Below are positions 53,594-62,582 of a DNA stretch of 64,000 bases, in pieces. How positions within the stretch are numbered: the first letter of the stretch is position 1; the number at the start of each line of letters is the position of its first letter. The stretch lies in contig CALSOO010000009.1 in the NCBI GenBank assembly GCA_943787985.1, forward strand, positions 124,001 through 188,000. The letters run 5' to 3'. The stretch is from an uncultured Paracoccaceae bacterium (lineage in GTDB: Bacteria; Pseudomonadota; Alphaproteobacteria; Rhodobacterales; Rhodobacteraceae). A program made the translations under genes and the position numbers. Below the pieces are notes generated by a model. That model was not told the DNA's origin. It was given only the letters and a program-made list of their open reading frames with translations, and did no database searches.

Positions 53594-54429
53594 TTGAACT
53601 TTGCCACCATGTCTTTGATGCCCGGGATGGTTTCGACCTGATAGGCGTGTGTGGGTTGGAAGAACTGGATAAGGCTGCGTTGGCTGAGCCCGCCCAAAAT
53701 GGTGAAGTAATACATTTCATAACCCGGCATCACGGCGCAGGGGTGGTACCCTTTGTCGATCATCATCGTAGAGCCATCCATCAGTTGGTAGGCATCTCCC
53801 GGCTTGCCTTCTTCGCGCTGAAGGATTTGCACGCCGGAGCCGTGTTTCGGACGGAACCTGAAATTGTAGGTCTCATCGTGGCGGGTTTCATGCGGCAGGT
53901 TGTCGGTGTCGTGCTTGTGCGCCGGAAAGCCTGACCAGCCACCTTGGCCGACAGTGAACAACTCGCTCACCAGCAAGCGGCCCACTTTGTCGTGCTGTTT
54001 TTGCCCAAGGATATGCTTGATCTTGCGGTGGGTTTTGGTGTCGTCCGAGCCGTATTGCACTTTGTCGAGTTCAGCGACCCGCACATCGAAAGGATCCAGG
54101 ACCTTATCGTACTTTGCGCCCGCAATGAATGTTTCGGTGTCGCGCGTGGCGACGATGGTCACTTTGGCCCCGACAGGCACATAGACGCCTTCGGGTTCAC
54201 CGTCCCAAACGTCTTCGGTGCGGTTGCCAAGGGCCGCAAAATCTACGCCCTCCACCGACACATCGACAGTGCCCGTGGCAGGCACGATGCATGTCTCATA
54301 CCCTGGAACCTGATATTCAAAGGCTTCGCCGGCTTTGAGTTTGACGATGTTGAAGTAGTTCAAAGGAACGGTCGGGTCATCCGCATCTACGATGGCTTTG
54401 TTCTGGTTGTCGTGTGGGGCAATATGCAT
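53590..54429 (-). CDS. iolB: 5-deoxy-glucuronate isomerase
   Basis: 279 residues, double-cupin. Diagnostic segments: GQGGWSGFPAHKHDTD, DETYNFRFRPKHGSGVQ, and PGYEMYYFTILGG. It converts 5-deoxy-D-glucuronate to 2-deoxy-5-keto-D-gluconate. It starts 10 bases after the iolC stop. Confidence 0.96.
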   Translation of the reverse strand: MHIAPHDNQNKAIVDADDPTVPLNYFNIVKLKAGEAFEYQVPGYETCIVPATGTVDVSVEGVDFAALGNRTEDVWDGEPEGVYVPVGAKVTIVATRDTETFIAGAKYDKVLDPFDVRVAELDKVQYGSDDTKTHRKIKHILGQKQHDKVGRLLVSELFTVGQGGWSGFPAHKHDTDNLPHETRHDETYNFRFRPKHGSGVQILQREEGKPGDAYQLMDGSTMMIDKGYHPCAVMPGYEMYYFTILGGLSQRSLIQFFQPTHAYQVETIPGIKDMVAKFK

Positions 54430-54438
54430 GACGGGTCC

Positions 54439-55422
54439 TTAAGCGAATTGGGTTGGGCCGGAATGACCGGCGAGAAAGGCAGTTAAATCTTGGGGGTAGG
54501 GCATAGCGGGGGCACAGCCGGGTTTTGCCACGACAATGGCGGCGCAGGCTGATCCGCGCAAAACAGCCGTTTCCAGCGCGTCTCCTGCGGCAAGAGAGGA
54601 AAGCATTCCAGCCATAAAACTGTCCCCGGCGCCTGTCGGTTTGAGGGCCGTGACAGGGTAGATACCAGTGCGAACTTCGCGCCCTTGCGCAAAGGTAATC
54701 GCGCCGCGTTCGCCCATTTTGTAGACAACAATCGCGGCGCTTGTGGTCGCGAGTGATCGCGCCATGGCCAGCCCCTTGTCCTTGTCACCGGCCATAAAGC
54801 CGAATTCGTCGTCATTGCCGACAATCACATCCGACAAGGCGCCAGCCTTGGATAGCACGTCTTCGGCCACCGCAGCGGAGGGCCAACTGTACGGGCGATA
54901 GTCAATGTCGAAAATGATAGGCAAACCTGCCGCTCGCGCCAATTCAAACGCTTGAAACGAGGCGCTGCGTGACGGCTCGGCTGCAAACACAGTGCCCGCC
55001 GTGACCAACGCGCCGAATTTTGTGTAATCGACCGCTTCGACGTCTGCTTGCGTCATCTCGAAATCAGCGGCGCCGTTGCGGTAGATGACCGATTGGTGCC
55101 CTTCAACCCGACTTTCGTACAAGGCCAGCGAGTTGCGTGCCTCTCCGCCCACGGGGGATACATATGTGGTGTCCACGCCGTAGTGGTGCAGTTTGTTCAC
55201 ACAGAAGCGGCCAACAGCGTCATCGGACACATTGGTTACAAGCGATGCTGCGCCACCCAGTTTGACGATGCCCGCCGCGATGTTGGCAGATGAGCCGCCC
55301 ATGTCCGGCGTGAATGTTGTGGCGTCTTGCGTGGCAACACCCGGTTCAGGAAACAAGTCCATTCCGACGCGCCCAACAACGACAAAGTTGTTTTTCTTTA
55401 TGCCTGGTAAAACGTCCATCAT
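54439..55422 (-). CDS. iolC: 5-dehydro-2-deoxygluconokinase
   Basis: The ATG at 55422 (MMDVLPGIKKNNFVVVGRVGMDLFPEPG) is used; the listed ORF runs on into phyH antisense and is too long. It overlaps the phyH stop as ATGA. 327 residues of PfkB-type kinase with the N-terminal GRVGMDLFP, the GGSSANIAAG motif, and the C-terminal KPTGAGDSFMAGMLSSLA (GAGD catalytic Asp). It phosphorylates 2-deoxy-5-keto-D-gluconate. Confidence 0.95.
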   Translation of the reverse strand: MMDVLPGIKKNNFVVVGRVGMDLFPEPGVATQDATTFTPDMGGSSANIAAGIVKLGGAASLVTNVSDDAVGRFCVNKLHHYGVDTTYVSPVGGEARNSLALYESRVEGHQSVIYRNGAADFEMTQADVEAVDYTKFGALVTAGTVFAAEPSRSASFQAFELARAAGLPIIFDIDYRPYSWPSAAVAEDVLSKAGALSDVIVGNDDEFGFMAGDKDKGLAMARSLATTSAAIVVYKMGERGAITFAQGREVRTGIYPVTALKPTGAGDSFMAGMLSSLAAGDALETAVLRGSACAAIVVAKPGCAPAMPYPQDLTAFLAGHSGPTQFA

Positions 55423-56261
55423 GTGCGTCCCTCTGCGTTGCCCGCTTTGGCTGCGTCCAGAACTTCCGGGTAGGGGTAATTCAAGCCGATCAGTTGTCGT
55501 ATTTCGGGGCTGGCGTTGTCGATAAAATCTTGAGGCAGCGCCGCCGGCATGTCTTCCATCGGCTTCACCCACTTGGGCAGGTACTGGATCAAAATGGCGC
55601 TGCGATCGTGCTGAGACGTGTTGGGCATCGCGCAATGCCATGTGACGCCATAAAACAAGACAACGTCACCGGGCTCTCCGGTCATTTGCTCACAGTTTTC
55701 GAAAAACCGATCCTCTGGTGTGGGGTAGCGCAGCTGCTTTTGGCTGCCCGGCATGTACGCAGTTGCCCCGCTTTCTTTGGTGAACGGGTCCAAGATGACA
55801 GAGACCTGAGCATTCATGGGAAATGAGCCGTTAAACCCGACAGGATGCGTTTCGGGTTTATGGAAGTCCCAATACGGGTAATCCACATGGGGTTCTTGAC
55901 CCGGACCGCCCGGCAATATGCGGTTGGCTGCGATGGAGCCCATAATGAATTCGGTACCTAGAAATGCGCGCAAAACGTCCATTAAAACTGGGTGCGCGGC
56001 CATGTCCGAGAAAACTTCACCTTTGGCCAGCAGGTTCCACACCCGACGCTGAAGGTTGAGAGTTCCCGCATCTTCTGCAGCACCTTGAAAGTGAGTTGCC
56101 TTTTGCGCGTCCTGATCGGAGTGTTCCATGACGATCTGTCGCGCTTCCGCTATTTGCTGCGGTGAAAAAAGTCCCGAAATCCTGACCGCGCCCTGACCGT
56201 TCAAAAGCGCGTCTACGATCGCGTCGGGCGTTGCCGTTTTTGAAGTAAAATGTAACATCAA
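55419..56261 (-). CDS. Phytanoyl-CoA dioxygenase (PhyH) family protein inside the iol operon
   Basis: 280 residues. Fe(II)/2-oxoglutarate dioxygenase motifs: HVDYPYWD (HxD iron ligands), GSFPMNAQVSVILDPFTKESGATAYMPGSQK, and GVTWHCAMPN with the distal His and the following SAILIQYLPKW (2OG-binding Arg nearby). It overlaps iolD upstream and iolC downstream by 4 bases each (ATGA), so it is translationally coupled. PhyH enzymes hydroxylate phytanoyl-CoA, ectoine and many small molecules. It has no place in the classical B. subtilis pathway; an action on an inositol-derived or methylated inositol substrate is a guess. Confidence 0.9.
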   Translation of the reverse strand: MMLHFTSKTATPDAIVDALLNGQGAVRISGLFSPQQIAEARQIVMEHSDQDAQKATHFQGAAEDAGTLNLQRRVWNLLAKGEVFSDMAAHPVLMDVLRAFLGTEFIMGSIAANRILPGGPGQEPHVDYPYWDFHKPETHPVGFNGSFPMNAQVSVILDPFTKESGATAYMPGSQKQLRYPTPEDRFFENCEQMTGEPGDVVLFYGVTWHCAMPNTSQHDRSAILIQYLPKWVKPMEDMPAALPQDFIDNASPEIRQLIGLNYPYPEVLDAAKAGNAEGRT

Positions 56262-58141
56262 ACGCCCTTTCGCTGTTTTACGCGTTCGGCTTCGACCTCA
56301 AGATGTTTTTCCGTGACTTTTGGATTGTCACTGACATGCGGCGTCCCGACTTCCCACCAGGTGTGCCCTTCGGTTGTCCAACCTTCGTAGGCGTCAACTT
56401 GCATCACGATCACACTGGTCTTGGTGGCTGCTTTGGCGCGTTTGAACGCTTCACCAAATTCTGCTGGATTGGAGACGGTTTCGGCGTTGGCCCCCATTGC
56501 GGCAGCGTGGGCCTGAAAGTCTACAGCGAAAGGATGCGGCACCGTAGGGCAGTCGGCGATCAGGTTGTTAAAGCTTTCGTTGCCAGTGTTGTTTTGCAGT
56601 TTGTTGATCACTGCAAACCCGCCATTGTCGAGAACGCAGATGATCAGTTTATGCCCCGTCAGAACAGAGGAATAAATGTCCGAGTTCATCATCATATAAG
56701 AGCCGTCACCGGTGAATATGATGGTGTCTTGGTCTGGTTCGCGCTCGAACTGGGCAATTCTGGCACCCCAGCCGCCTGAAATCTCGTACCCCATGCAGGA
56801 AAAGCCGAATTCGACGTCGACGGTGCCGATGTCCTTGGTTTGCCAATGTGCGGTCACTTCGGCGGGCAAGCCGCCTGCGGCTGCGACCACGCGGTCACGT
56901 GGATCACACAGATCGTTGACGGTCCGGATGACTTGGCAATAGGAGTTCGGCCCATTGCCGGGGGTGGTGATGTCATCGGTGTAGGCCACCCATTTGGCCC
57001 GCTCGCTTCGCGCGAAGTCGACCCATGACGCGGGGCCGGTATATCCGTTCAATGCAGCGCCAAGGGCTGTGATGCTGAGTTTTGCATCCCCGATGACAGG
57101 CAAAGACATGTGTTTCATTGCGTCATGGCGCCCGACATTCACGCCGATGATGCGCGCATCCTGTGCAAAAGCTGTCCATGATCCCGTGGTGAAATCCTGC
57201 AAACGCGTTCCGATGGCGACAATCACATCCGCGCGCTCTGCGATGGCATTGGCGCTGTCCGAGCCTGTCACCCCGACAGGGCCGATGTTCAAAGGATCGT
57301 CCTGAAGAAGGTTTGCGCGCCCTGCGATGGTCTCGACCACAGGGATGTTGTGGGTTTTGGCAAAGCTGGTCAGTTCGGCAACCGCCCCGGCATATTGCAC
57401 CCCTCCGCCGGCAATGATCATCGGGCGTTCTGCACCTGCTAACAGGGCGGCCGCCTCTGCGATGTCGCGGACATCAGGGCTTTGACGGCGAATACGGTGC
57501 ACACGCTTTTCAAAGAAGGCGGCGGGGTAATCAAACGTCCACCCCTGAACATCCTGTGGCAAGCCGATGAAGGCAGGACCGCAATCCGCCGCGTCCAGCA
57601 TCGTCGCAAGAGCCGCAGGCAGGGATTGGATGATTTGCGCAGGATGGGTGATCCTGTCCCAATACCGGCTGACAGATTTGAAGGCGTCGTTCACCCCGAG
57701 CGCCGGATTGTTGAAGTGCTCAAGTTGTTGCAAGACCGGATCGGGCAGGCGGGTGACATATGTGTCCCCGCACAACATCAGCATTGGCAAGCGATTGGCG
57801 TGGGCAAGAGCGGCAGAGGTCAAAAGATTTGCCGTTCCGGGGCCTGCGCTGGCTGTGCAGAACATGAAACGCTGGCGTAACCACTGCTTGGAGTAGCCCG
57901 CCGCAGCAAAGCCCATGCTTTGCTCGTTCTGACCGCGATACAATGGCAACGCGTCGCGTGCATCATAAAGGGCTTCGCCCAGACACGTCACATTTCCGTG
58001 TCCAAAGATGCCGAACCCGCCACCGCAAACGCGCATCTCTTGCCCGTCAATTTCGATGTATTGGTTCGCGAGGTACTTGATAATTGCTTGCGCTGTCGTA
58101 AGACGCAGGGTGCTATCTGACATGGCCAAATCCGCTTTCAT
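56258..58141 (-). CDS. iolD: 3D-(3,5/4)-trihydroxycyclohexane-1,2-dione hydrolase
   Basis: The ATG at 58141 (MKADLAMSDSTLRLTTAQAI) has AAGGG 6 bases upstream; a second ATG at 58123 is the alternative. 627 residues, a TPP enzyme: YRGQNEQSMGFAAAGYSKQ (catalytic Glu), GFSCMGYEISGGWG and the TPP/Mg motif GDGSYMMMNSDIYSSVLTGHKLIICVLDN. It opens the ring of the dione intermediate to 5-deoxy-glucuronate. The listed ORF of 1005 residues is an overextension across the antisense Gfo/Idh gene. First gene of the operon, with the LacI-type operator just upstream. Confidence 0.96.
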   Translation of the reverse strand: MKADLAMSDSTLRLTTAQAIIKYLANQYIEIDGQEMRVCGGGFGIFGHGNVTCLGEALYDARDALPLYRGQNEQSMGFAAAGYSKQWLRQRFMFCTASAGPGTANLLTSAALAHANRLPMLMLCGDTYVTRLPDPVLQQLEHFNNPALGVNDAFKSVSRYWDRITHPAQIIQSLPAALATMLDAADCGPAFIGLPQDVQGWTFDYPAAFFEKRVHRIRRQSPDVRDIAEAAALLAGAERPMIIAGGGVQYAGAVAELTSFAKTHNIPVVETIAGRANLLQDDPLNIGPVGVTGSDSANAIAERADVIVAIGTRLQDFTTGSWTAFAQDARIIGVNVGRHDAMKHMSLPVIGDAKLSITALGAALNGYTGPASWVDFARSERAKWVAYTDDITTPGNGPNSYCQVIRTVNDLCDPRDRVVAAAGGLPAEVTAHWQTKDIGTVDVEFGFSCMGYEISGGWGARIAQFEREPDQDTIIFTGDGSYMMMNSDIYSSVLTGHKLIICVLDNGGFAVINKLQNNTGNESFNNLIADCPTVPHPFAVDFQAHAAAMGANAETVSNPAEFGEAFKRAKAATKTSVIVMQVDAYEGWTTEGHTWWEVGTPHVSDNPKVTEKHLEVEAERVKQRKGV

Positions 58142-58196
58142 TTTTTGCCCTTGCGGCGATTGTCGCTTGCACGATTTAGAATCCAAGGATACTAGT

Positions 58197-58214
58197 TTTG
58201 CAACCGGTTGCAAA
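58197..58214. promoter_or_regulatory. LacI-type operator between iolD and the divergent dehydrogenase gene
   Basis: TTTGCAACCGGTTGCAAA is a perfect 18 bp palindrome with the central CG typical of LacI/GalR operators. It lies in the 99-base gap between divergent genes (56 bases before iolD, 27 before the plus-strand ATG). The identical core occurs at 62478. A LacI-family gene is in the same cluster. Confidence 0.8.
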
Positions 58215-58240
58215 CCCAATTTCACGGAAAGTACGGCGCG

Positions 58241-59338
58241 ATGACAGAAATCGGCATTGGTATCGTTGGCGGCGGCTATATGGGCAAAGCCCATGCTGTC
58301 GCTATGTCCGCTGTGGGGGCTGTTTTTGATACGCAACTGCGCCCCAGACTGGAAATGATCTGCGCCAGCTCTGCTCAAAGCGCTGAGAAATACCGCAAAG
58401 CGTTCGGGTTCCAGCGCGCAACGGACGACTGGAACGTTCTCGTCAACGATCCAAAGGTCGAAGCCATAGTGATCGCCACCCCACAAGAATTTCACCGTGA
58501 TATCGCTGAAGCTGCGTTTGCGCTCAACAAGCCTGTGTTCTGTGAGAAACCCCTTGGCGCCTCGCTTGAAGACAGTCGCGCTATGGTCAAAGCCGCTGCT
58601 GGCCAGATTAGCATGACGGGGTTCAACTATATCCGCACCCCCGCCAGCCAGTTCGTGCGCAAGCTTATTGCCGACGGCGCGATCGGGGATGTCACGTGGT
58701 TCCGCGGCGAACATACCGAGGACTTTTTGGCCGACCCCAAGGCGCCGGCCACATGGCGCACGGACGGGGATGCCAACGGGACCATGGGGGATTTGGCACC
58801 CCATATGATCAACGGGGCTTTGGCTTTGATCGGCCCCATCGCCTCTGTGATTGCCGAGGTCGAAACTGTTCATGCCACCCGTCCCGGTGGCGCGGTGAGC
58901 AACGATGACCATGGCCAGTTGATGTGCCGGTTTGCCAATGGAGCAATGGGGCAGATGTATTTCAGCCGCATCAGCCATGGCCGCAAAATGGGCTACGCTT
59001 ATGAGGTGACAGGGACCAAAGGGGCGATCCGTTTCGATCAGGAAGACCAGAACGCGTTGTGGCTTTACGCGATGGAAGAGCCTGAAGCGACACGCGGTTT
59101 CCGCAAGATCCTTACCGGACCTGCGCACCCAGATTATGCCCCGTTTTGTCAGGGGCCCGGGCATGGCACCGGTTATCAAGATCAGATTATCATTGAAGCG
59201 CGTGATTTCTTGCACGCCATCGCAACTCAAACCGCCGTCTGGCCAACCTTTCAGGATGGCTTGGAGGTGAATCAAGTTATCGCCGCTGCCATGGCGTCAT
59301 CTCGCGCGAAGGCGTGGGTCGACGTTGCTGGCGTTTAG
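58241..59338 (+). CDS. Gfo/Idh/MocA family oxidoreductase (inositol dehydrogenase-like)
   Basis: 365 residues from the ATG at 58241 (MTEIGIGIVGGGYMGKAHAVAMS). Rossmann motif GIVGGGYMGKAH, the EKP motif VFCEKPLGAS, then GDANGTMGDLAPHMINGALALIG with the active-site Asp and His. The C-terminal domain matches the Gfo/Idh alpha/beta fold. Likely an inositol, scyllo-inositol or related sugar dehydrogenase; exact substrate unknown. First gene of the plus-strand arm, sharing the operator with iolD. It is the last intact gene before a run of frameshifted ones. Confidence 0.9.
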   Translation: MTEIGIGIVGGGYMGKAHAVAMSAVGAVFDTQLRPRLEMICASSAQSAEKYRKAFGFQRATDDWNVLVNDPKVEAIVIATPQEFHRDIAEAAFALNKPVFCEKPLGASLEDSRAMVKAAAGQISMTGFNYIRTPASQFVRKLIADGAIGDVTWFRGEHTEDFLADPKAPATWRTDGDANGTMGDLAPHMINGALALIGPIASVIAEVETVHATRPGGAVSNDDHGQLMCRFANGAMGQMYFSRISHGRKMGYAYEVTGTKGAIRFDQEDQNALWLYAMEEPEATRGFRKILTGPAHPDYAPFCQGPGHGTGYQDQIIIEARDFLHAIATQTAVWPTFQDGLEVNQVIAAAMASSRAKAWVDVAGV

Positions 59339-59357
59339 GCTTTCGAAAGGCACTGAC

Positions 59358-60250
59358 ATGACTATCAAAATCGGCAACGCTCCCTGTTCTTGGGGAATCG
59401 AATTTCCAAGTGACCCTGCATATCCAACATGGCAATCCGTCTTGGATCAATGCGCTGGTGCGGGGTACAAGGGCATCGAACTTGGCCCGATTGGCTATAT
59501 GCCTGAGGACCCAATGGTCTTGGCCCCTGCGCTTGGCAGAACGGGACCTTGAGATTATTGGCGGCGTTGTGTTTCGCGCGTTCCATGATCCGGCAATGTG
59601 GGACGATGTGATGGACGCCTCCGTCCGCACCTGCAAAGCTTTGGCCGCGCACGGCGCCGAGCATCTGGTGTTGATTGACAGCATTTCACCGCGCCGTGCC
59701 CCGACGGCTGGCCGTGCGGATGAGGCCGAGCAGATGGACAAGGCCGAATGGACGCCTTTCGTGACCGGATTGCGACCATCGCAAAAATGGGCAGCGAAGA
59801 ATACGGGCTGACCGTGGGCATCCACGCACATGCGGCGGGCTTTATGGACTTTGAGCCTGAACTTGATCGTCTGTTGAACGAAGTCGATGAAAGCACTCCT
59901 GAAGATCTGTTTTGACACCGGCCACCACTCTTATGCAGGCTTTGATCCGGTTGCCTTTATGGATCGCTACATCGACCGCATATCCTACATGCATTTCAAA
60001 GATATCGACCCTGTCGTTAAGGCGGATGTGGTGGCCAAGCGCACCGACTTTTACAAAGCCTGCGGACAAGGCATTTTCTGCAATCTGGGGCAAGGGGATG
60101 TTGATTTTCCTGCTGTGCGGCAAGCGCCTGTTGGATGCTGGTTTTGAGGGCTGGTGCACGGTTGAACAGGATTGTGACCCATCGATGCCTGGCACGCCGC
60201 TTGAAGATGCGCGCGCCAACCGTGATTACCTGCAATCCATTGGTTTTTAA
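59358..60250 (+). pseudogene. iolE: Inosose dehydratase iolE, frameshifted four times
   Basis: The ATG at 59358 follows AAAGG and opens MTIKIGNAPCSWGIEFPSDP, the standard IolE start. The frame breaks near 59536 (extra G in cttggcagaa), 59755 (one base short), 59895 (one base extra) and 60121 (extra C in gcgcctgttg). All IolE parts can be read across the three frames: FRAFHDP, MGSEEYGL, CFDTGHHSYAGFDPVAFMDRY, YMHFKDIDP, GCTVEQDCDPSMPGTPLEDA-type end. Repaired length is about 297 residues, full size. It removes water from inosose. Homopolymer-associated indels point to sequence errors. Confidence 0.9.
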
Positions 60251-60262
60251 GGACGAAACAAG

Positions 60263-61400
60263 ATGACAAAGTTGAAATGGGGCATGATTGGTGGCGGCGA
60301 AGGCAGCCAAATCGGACCAGCGCACCGCTTGGGCGCACAGGCTGACGGGTTGTTCGAGTTTGCGGCGGGCGCCCTTGATCACCGTGCCGAAGAGGGGCGC
60401 GACTATGCCCGGCGTTTGGGCATTTCTGCGGACCGCGCTTATGGCGATTGGCAAGAGATGCTGGAGGGGGAAAAGAACCGTGAGGACCGCATTGATCTTG
60501 TCACGGTGGCCACTCCGAATGCCACGCACTTTGAGATCACGAAAGCATTCCTTGAGGCAGGTTTTAACGTGCTTATGCGAAAAGCCGATGACGATGACGG
60601 TGGAGGAGGGCGAGGAAATCGTGCGCGTCGCCAGTGCGACCGGTAAAATCTGTGCGGTCAACTATTGCTATTCCGCCTACCCGATGGTGCGTCAGGCGCG
60701 CGCAATGGTGCGCGCGGGCGAGGTGGGTAAAATCCGTCTTGTGGTGACAAACTTCAGCCATGGCCACCACGGTGACGCCGCCGACGCGGACAATCCGCGT
60801 GTGCGGTGGCGCTATGATCCTGCGATGGCGGGCGTGTCCGGACAGTTTGCAGATTGCGGGATTCACGCGCTGCACATGGCCAGCTTTATCTGCGATGACG
60901 AGGTTTCAAAACTTTCGGCCGATTTTGCATCTACCATTTCAAGTCGTGAGCTCGAGGACGATGCCATGGTCAACTTCCGCATGACTGGTGGCACCGTTGG
61001 CAGGCTCTGGACATCTTCGGTTGCGATCGGGCGACAGCATGGTTTCGACATTCAAGTCTTTGGTGAAACAGGCGGATTGCGCTGGGCCTCCGAGCAGCCG
61101 AACCAGTTGATCTACACCCCGGTTGGGGGACGGACACAGATTATTGAAAAGGGCGAGGGGGGGCTGCATGAAGATGCACAGCGGCTTTCGCGCGTTTCAA
61201 TCGCCCACCCCGAAGGTTTTCCACTGGCTGTGGCCAACATCTATTGCGATCTTGCGGATGCGATCCGCGGCGAAGTGCGTGATGGTTTGCCAAATGCGGC
61301 TGACGGTGTGCGGTCTATGGCTGCGGTTCACACTGCGGTGGCATCGGCGAAAGAGGATGGGGCATGGATGGACGCGCGCCCCCCTATGTTTCGCGATTAA
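60263..61400 (+). pseudogene. Second Gfo/Idh/MocA oxidoreductase of the iol cluster, one frameshift
   Basis: The ATG at 60263 follows AAGGA and starts MTKLKWGMIGGGEGSQIGPAHRLG, an NAD-binding Rossmann start. The frame shifts by one base near 60575, where the text must read V-L-(C)-E-K-P-M-T-M (the EKP motif), and then runs intact to 61400 with HIGGTVGRLWTSSVAIG-type and DGVRSMAAVHTAVASAKEDGAWMDA segments. Repaired length is about 379 residues. Oxidoreductase of the inositol or sugar family, with the substrate unknown. Its end lies next to the convergent lacI gene (4-base overlap). Confidence 0.88.
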
Positions 61401-62397
61401 CGGCGCGGGCGCAACGTATTGCGCTCAACGACCTGACAGGGAAACAATCGCGCCTCAGGGTAGCGATCAGGCTCATCCAGCATGGCAGCCATCAGCTCGA
61501 CAGATGAGTTAACAATCTGCTTGATAGGCTGGTGGATGGTGGTGAGCGCGATGTTTTCCCAACTCGACATTTCCATGTCATTGAAAGCCGATGACGCCAA
61601 TGTCGTCTGGGAACGTGCATGCCTGCGTCTTTGATCGCGCTTAGAACGCCAATGGACAAAACATCGTCACCGCAGAAATATGCCTCGTGCCAAAGTGGTT
61701 TTGGCAAGGCGCTGCATTTCCGAACGACCTGCCTGAAAAGAATACTGCGCGGCGAAAGAGTAGCTGACCGATACATCAGGATGTTTCGCCAATTCCTCGA
61801 GGAACCCTTTGAGGCGGTCTTGGGTAGAGGTCGCGGCCTCTGGTCCCCCAAGAAATGCGACATCTTCATACCCGCGTTCCACCAACTCACGTGCAGCCAT
61901 CCGGCCTGCTTCTGCGTTGTCGATGCCAACAACATGGACTTCGGGTGCGCTGGAATAGCGGCCGAAAGTGTTCACCACGGGGATTCGTTTGTCGCGAAAC
62001 GCTTTGGAAAATGCGGGCGGCAGGGTGGAAGAGGCGACGATAACCCCGTCGACAGAATATTGGTTCAGCATTTGAACGGAATGTTCGGGATCGGTTTCAT
62101 TGCTCAGGTTCACCAGCAATGGCCGCAAACCGCGATCTTGCAGGCCACGGGTGAAGAGGTCAAAACCTCAAGAAAGATCGGGTTGTGAAAGTTGTTGCTG
62201 ACCAAGCCGATCAGTTTGGTGCGGCGGGTGGTCAGACTGCGCGCAAGGAAATTTGGACTATACCCAAGCTCTTGAGCGGCTTTTTCGACCTTTCTGCGCA
62301 TTTTCTCGGAAACAGAGGCGCCGTCCGTAAATGTCCGCGACACAGCCGAGGTCGAAACCCCCGCCTTTATCGCCACGTCTTTGAGCGTTGCTGCCAT
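61397..62397 (-). pseudogene. LacI-family transcriptional regulator of the iol cluster, frameshifted
   Basis: The ATG at 62397 starts MAATLKDVAIKAGVSTSAVSRTFTDGASVSEKMRRKVEKAA, a clear LacI helix-turn-helix plus hinge (YSPNFLARSLTTRRT). The frame breaks near 62155, where one T is missing from GTTTTTGACCTC (so VFDLF becomes VLTSS), and again near 61685-61600. The sugar-binding domain continues in the other frames (QYSVDGVIVASSTLPPAF, VHVVGIDNAEAGRMAARELVERGYEDVAFLGG, YFCGDDVLSIGVLSAIKDAG). Repaired it is about 335 residues. It most likely binds the TTTGCAACCGGTTGCAAA sites. Divergent from the ABC binding-protein gene. Confidence 0.88.
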
Positions 62398-62477
62398 TGT
62401 AAATTCCAACAGTTACGTCGCGCCGAGCCTCTTTACATCTGAATGTGATGCGGCGCAGTAAAAATCTATCCGATTAT

Positions 62478-62497
62478 TTTTGCAACCGGTTGCAAAA
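62478..62497. promoter_or_regulatory. LacI-type operator between lacI and the ABC transporter genes
   Basis: TTTTGCAACCGGTTGCAAAA is a perfect 20 bp palindrome and contains the same 18-base core as the site at 58197. It lies in the 185-base divergent region, 86 bases before the binding-protein ATG and 81 bases before the lacI ATG, so it could control both directions including autoregulation. Confidence 0.8.
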
Positions 62498-62582
62498 TAT
62501 TTCGATTCCATGGTTTCCTAGGAACTACAGAGCGGCTCCGGCGTGTTCGAGAGCTGCGCTCATAATTCCAGGGAGGGAAAAA

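Noticed and set aside
58242-59275. Minus-strand extension of the iolD ORF to 1005 residues
   Set aside because: It is antisense to an intact Gfo/Idh gene with clear family motifs; the real iolD start is at 58141 or 58123, and the extension has no IolD similarity.
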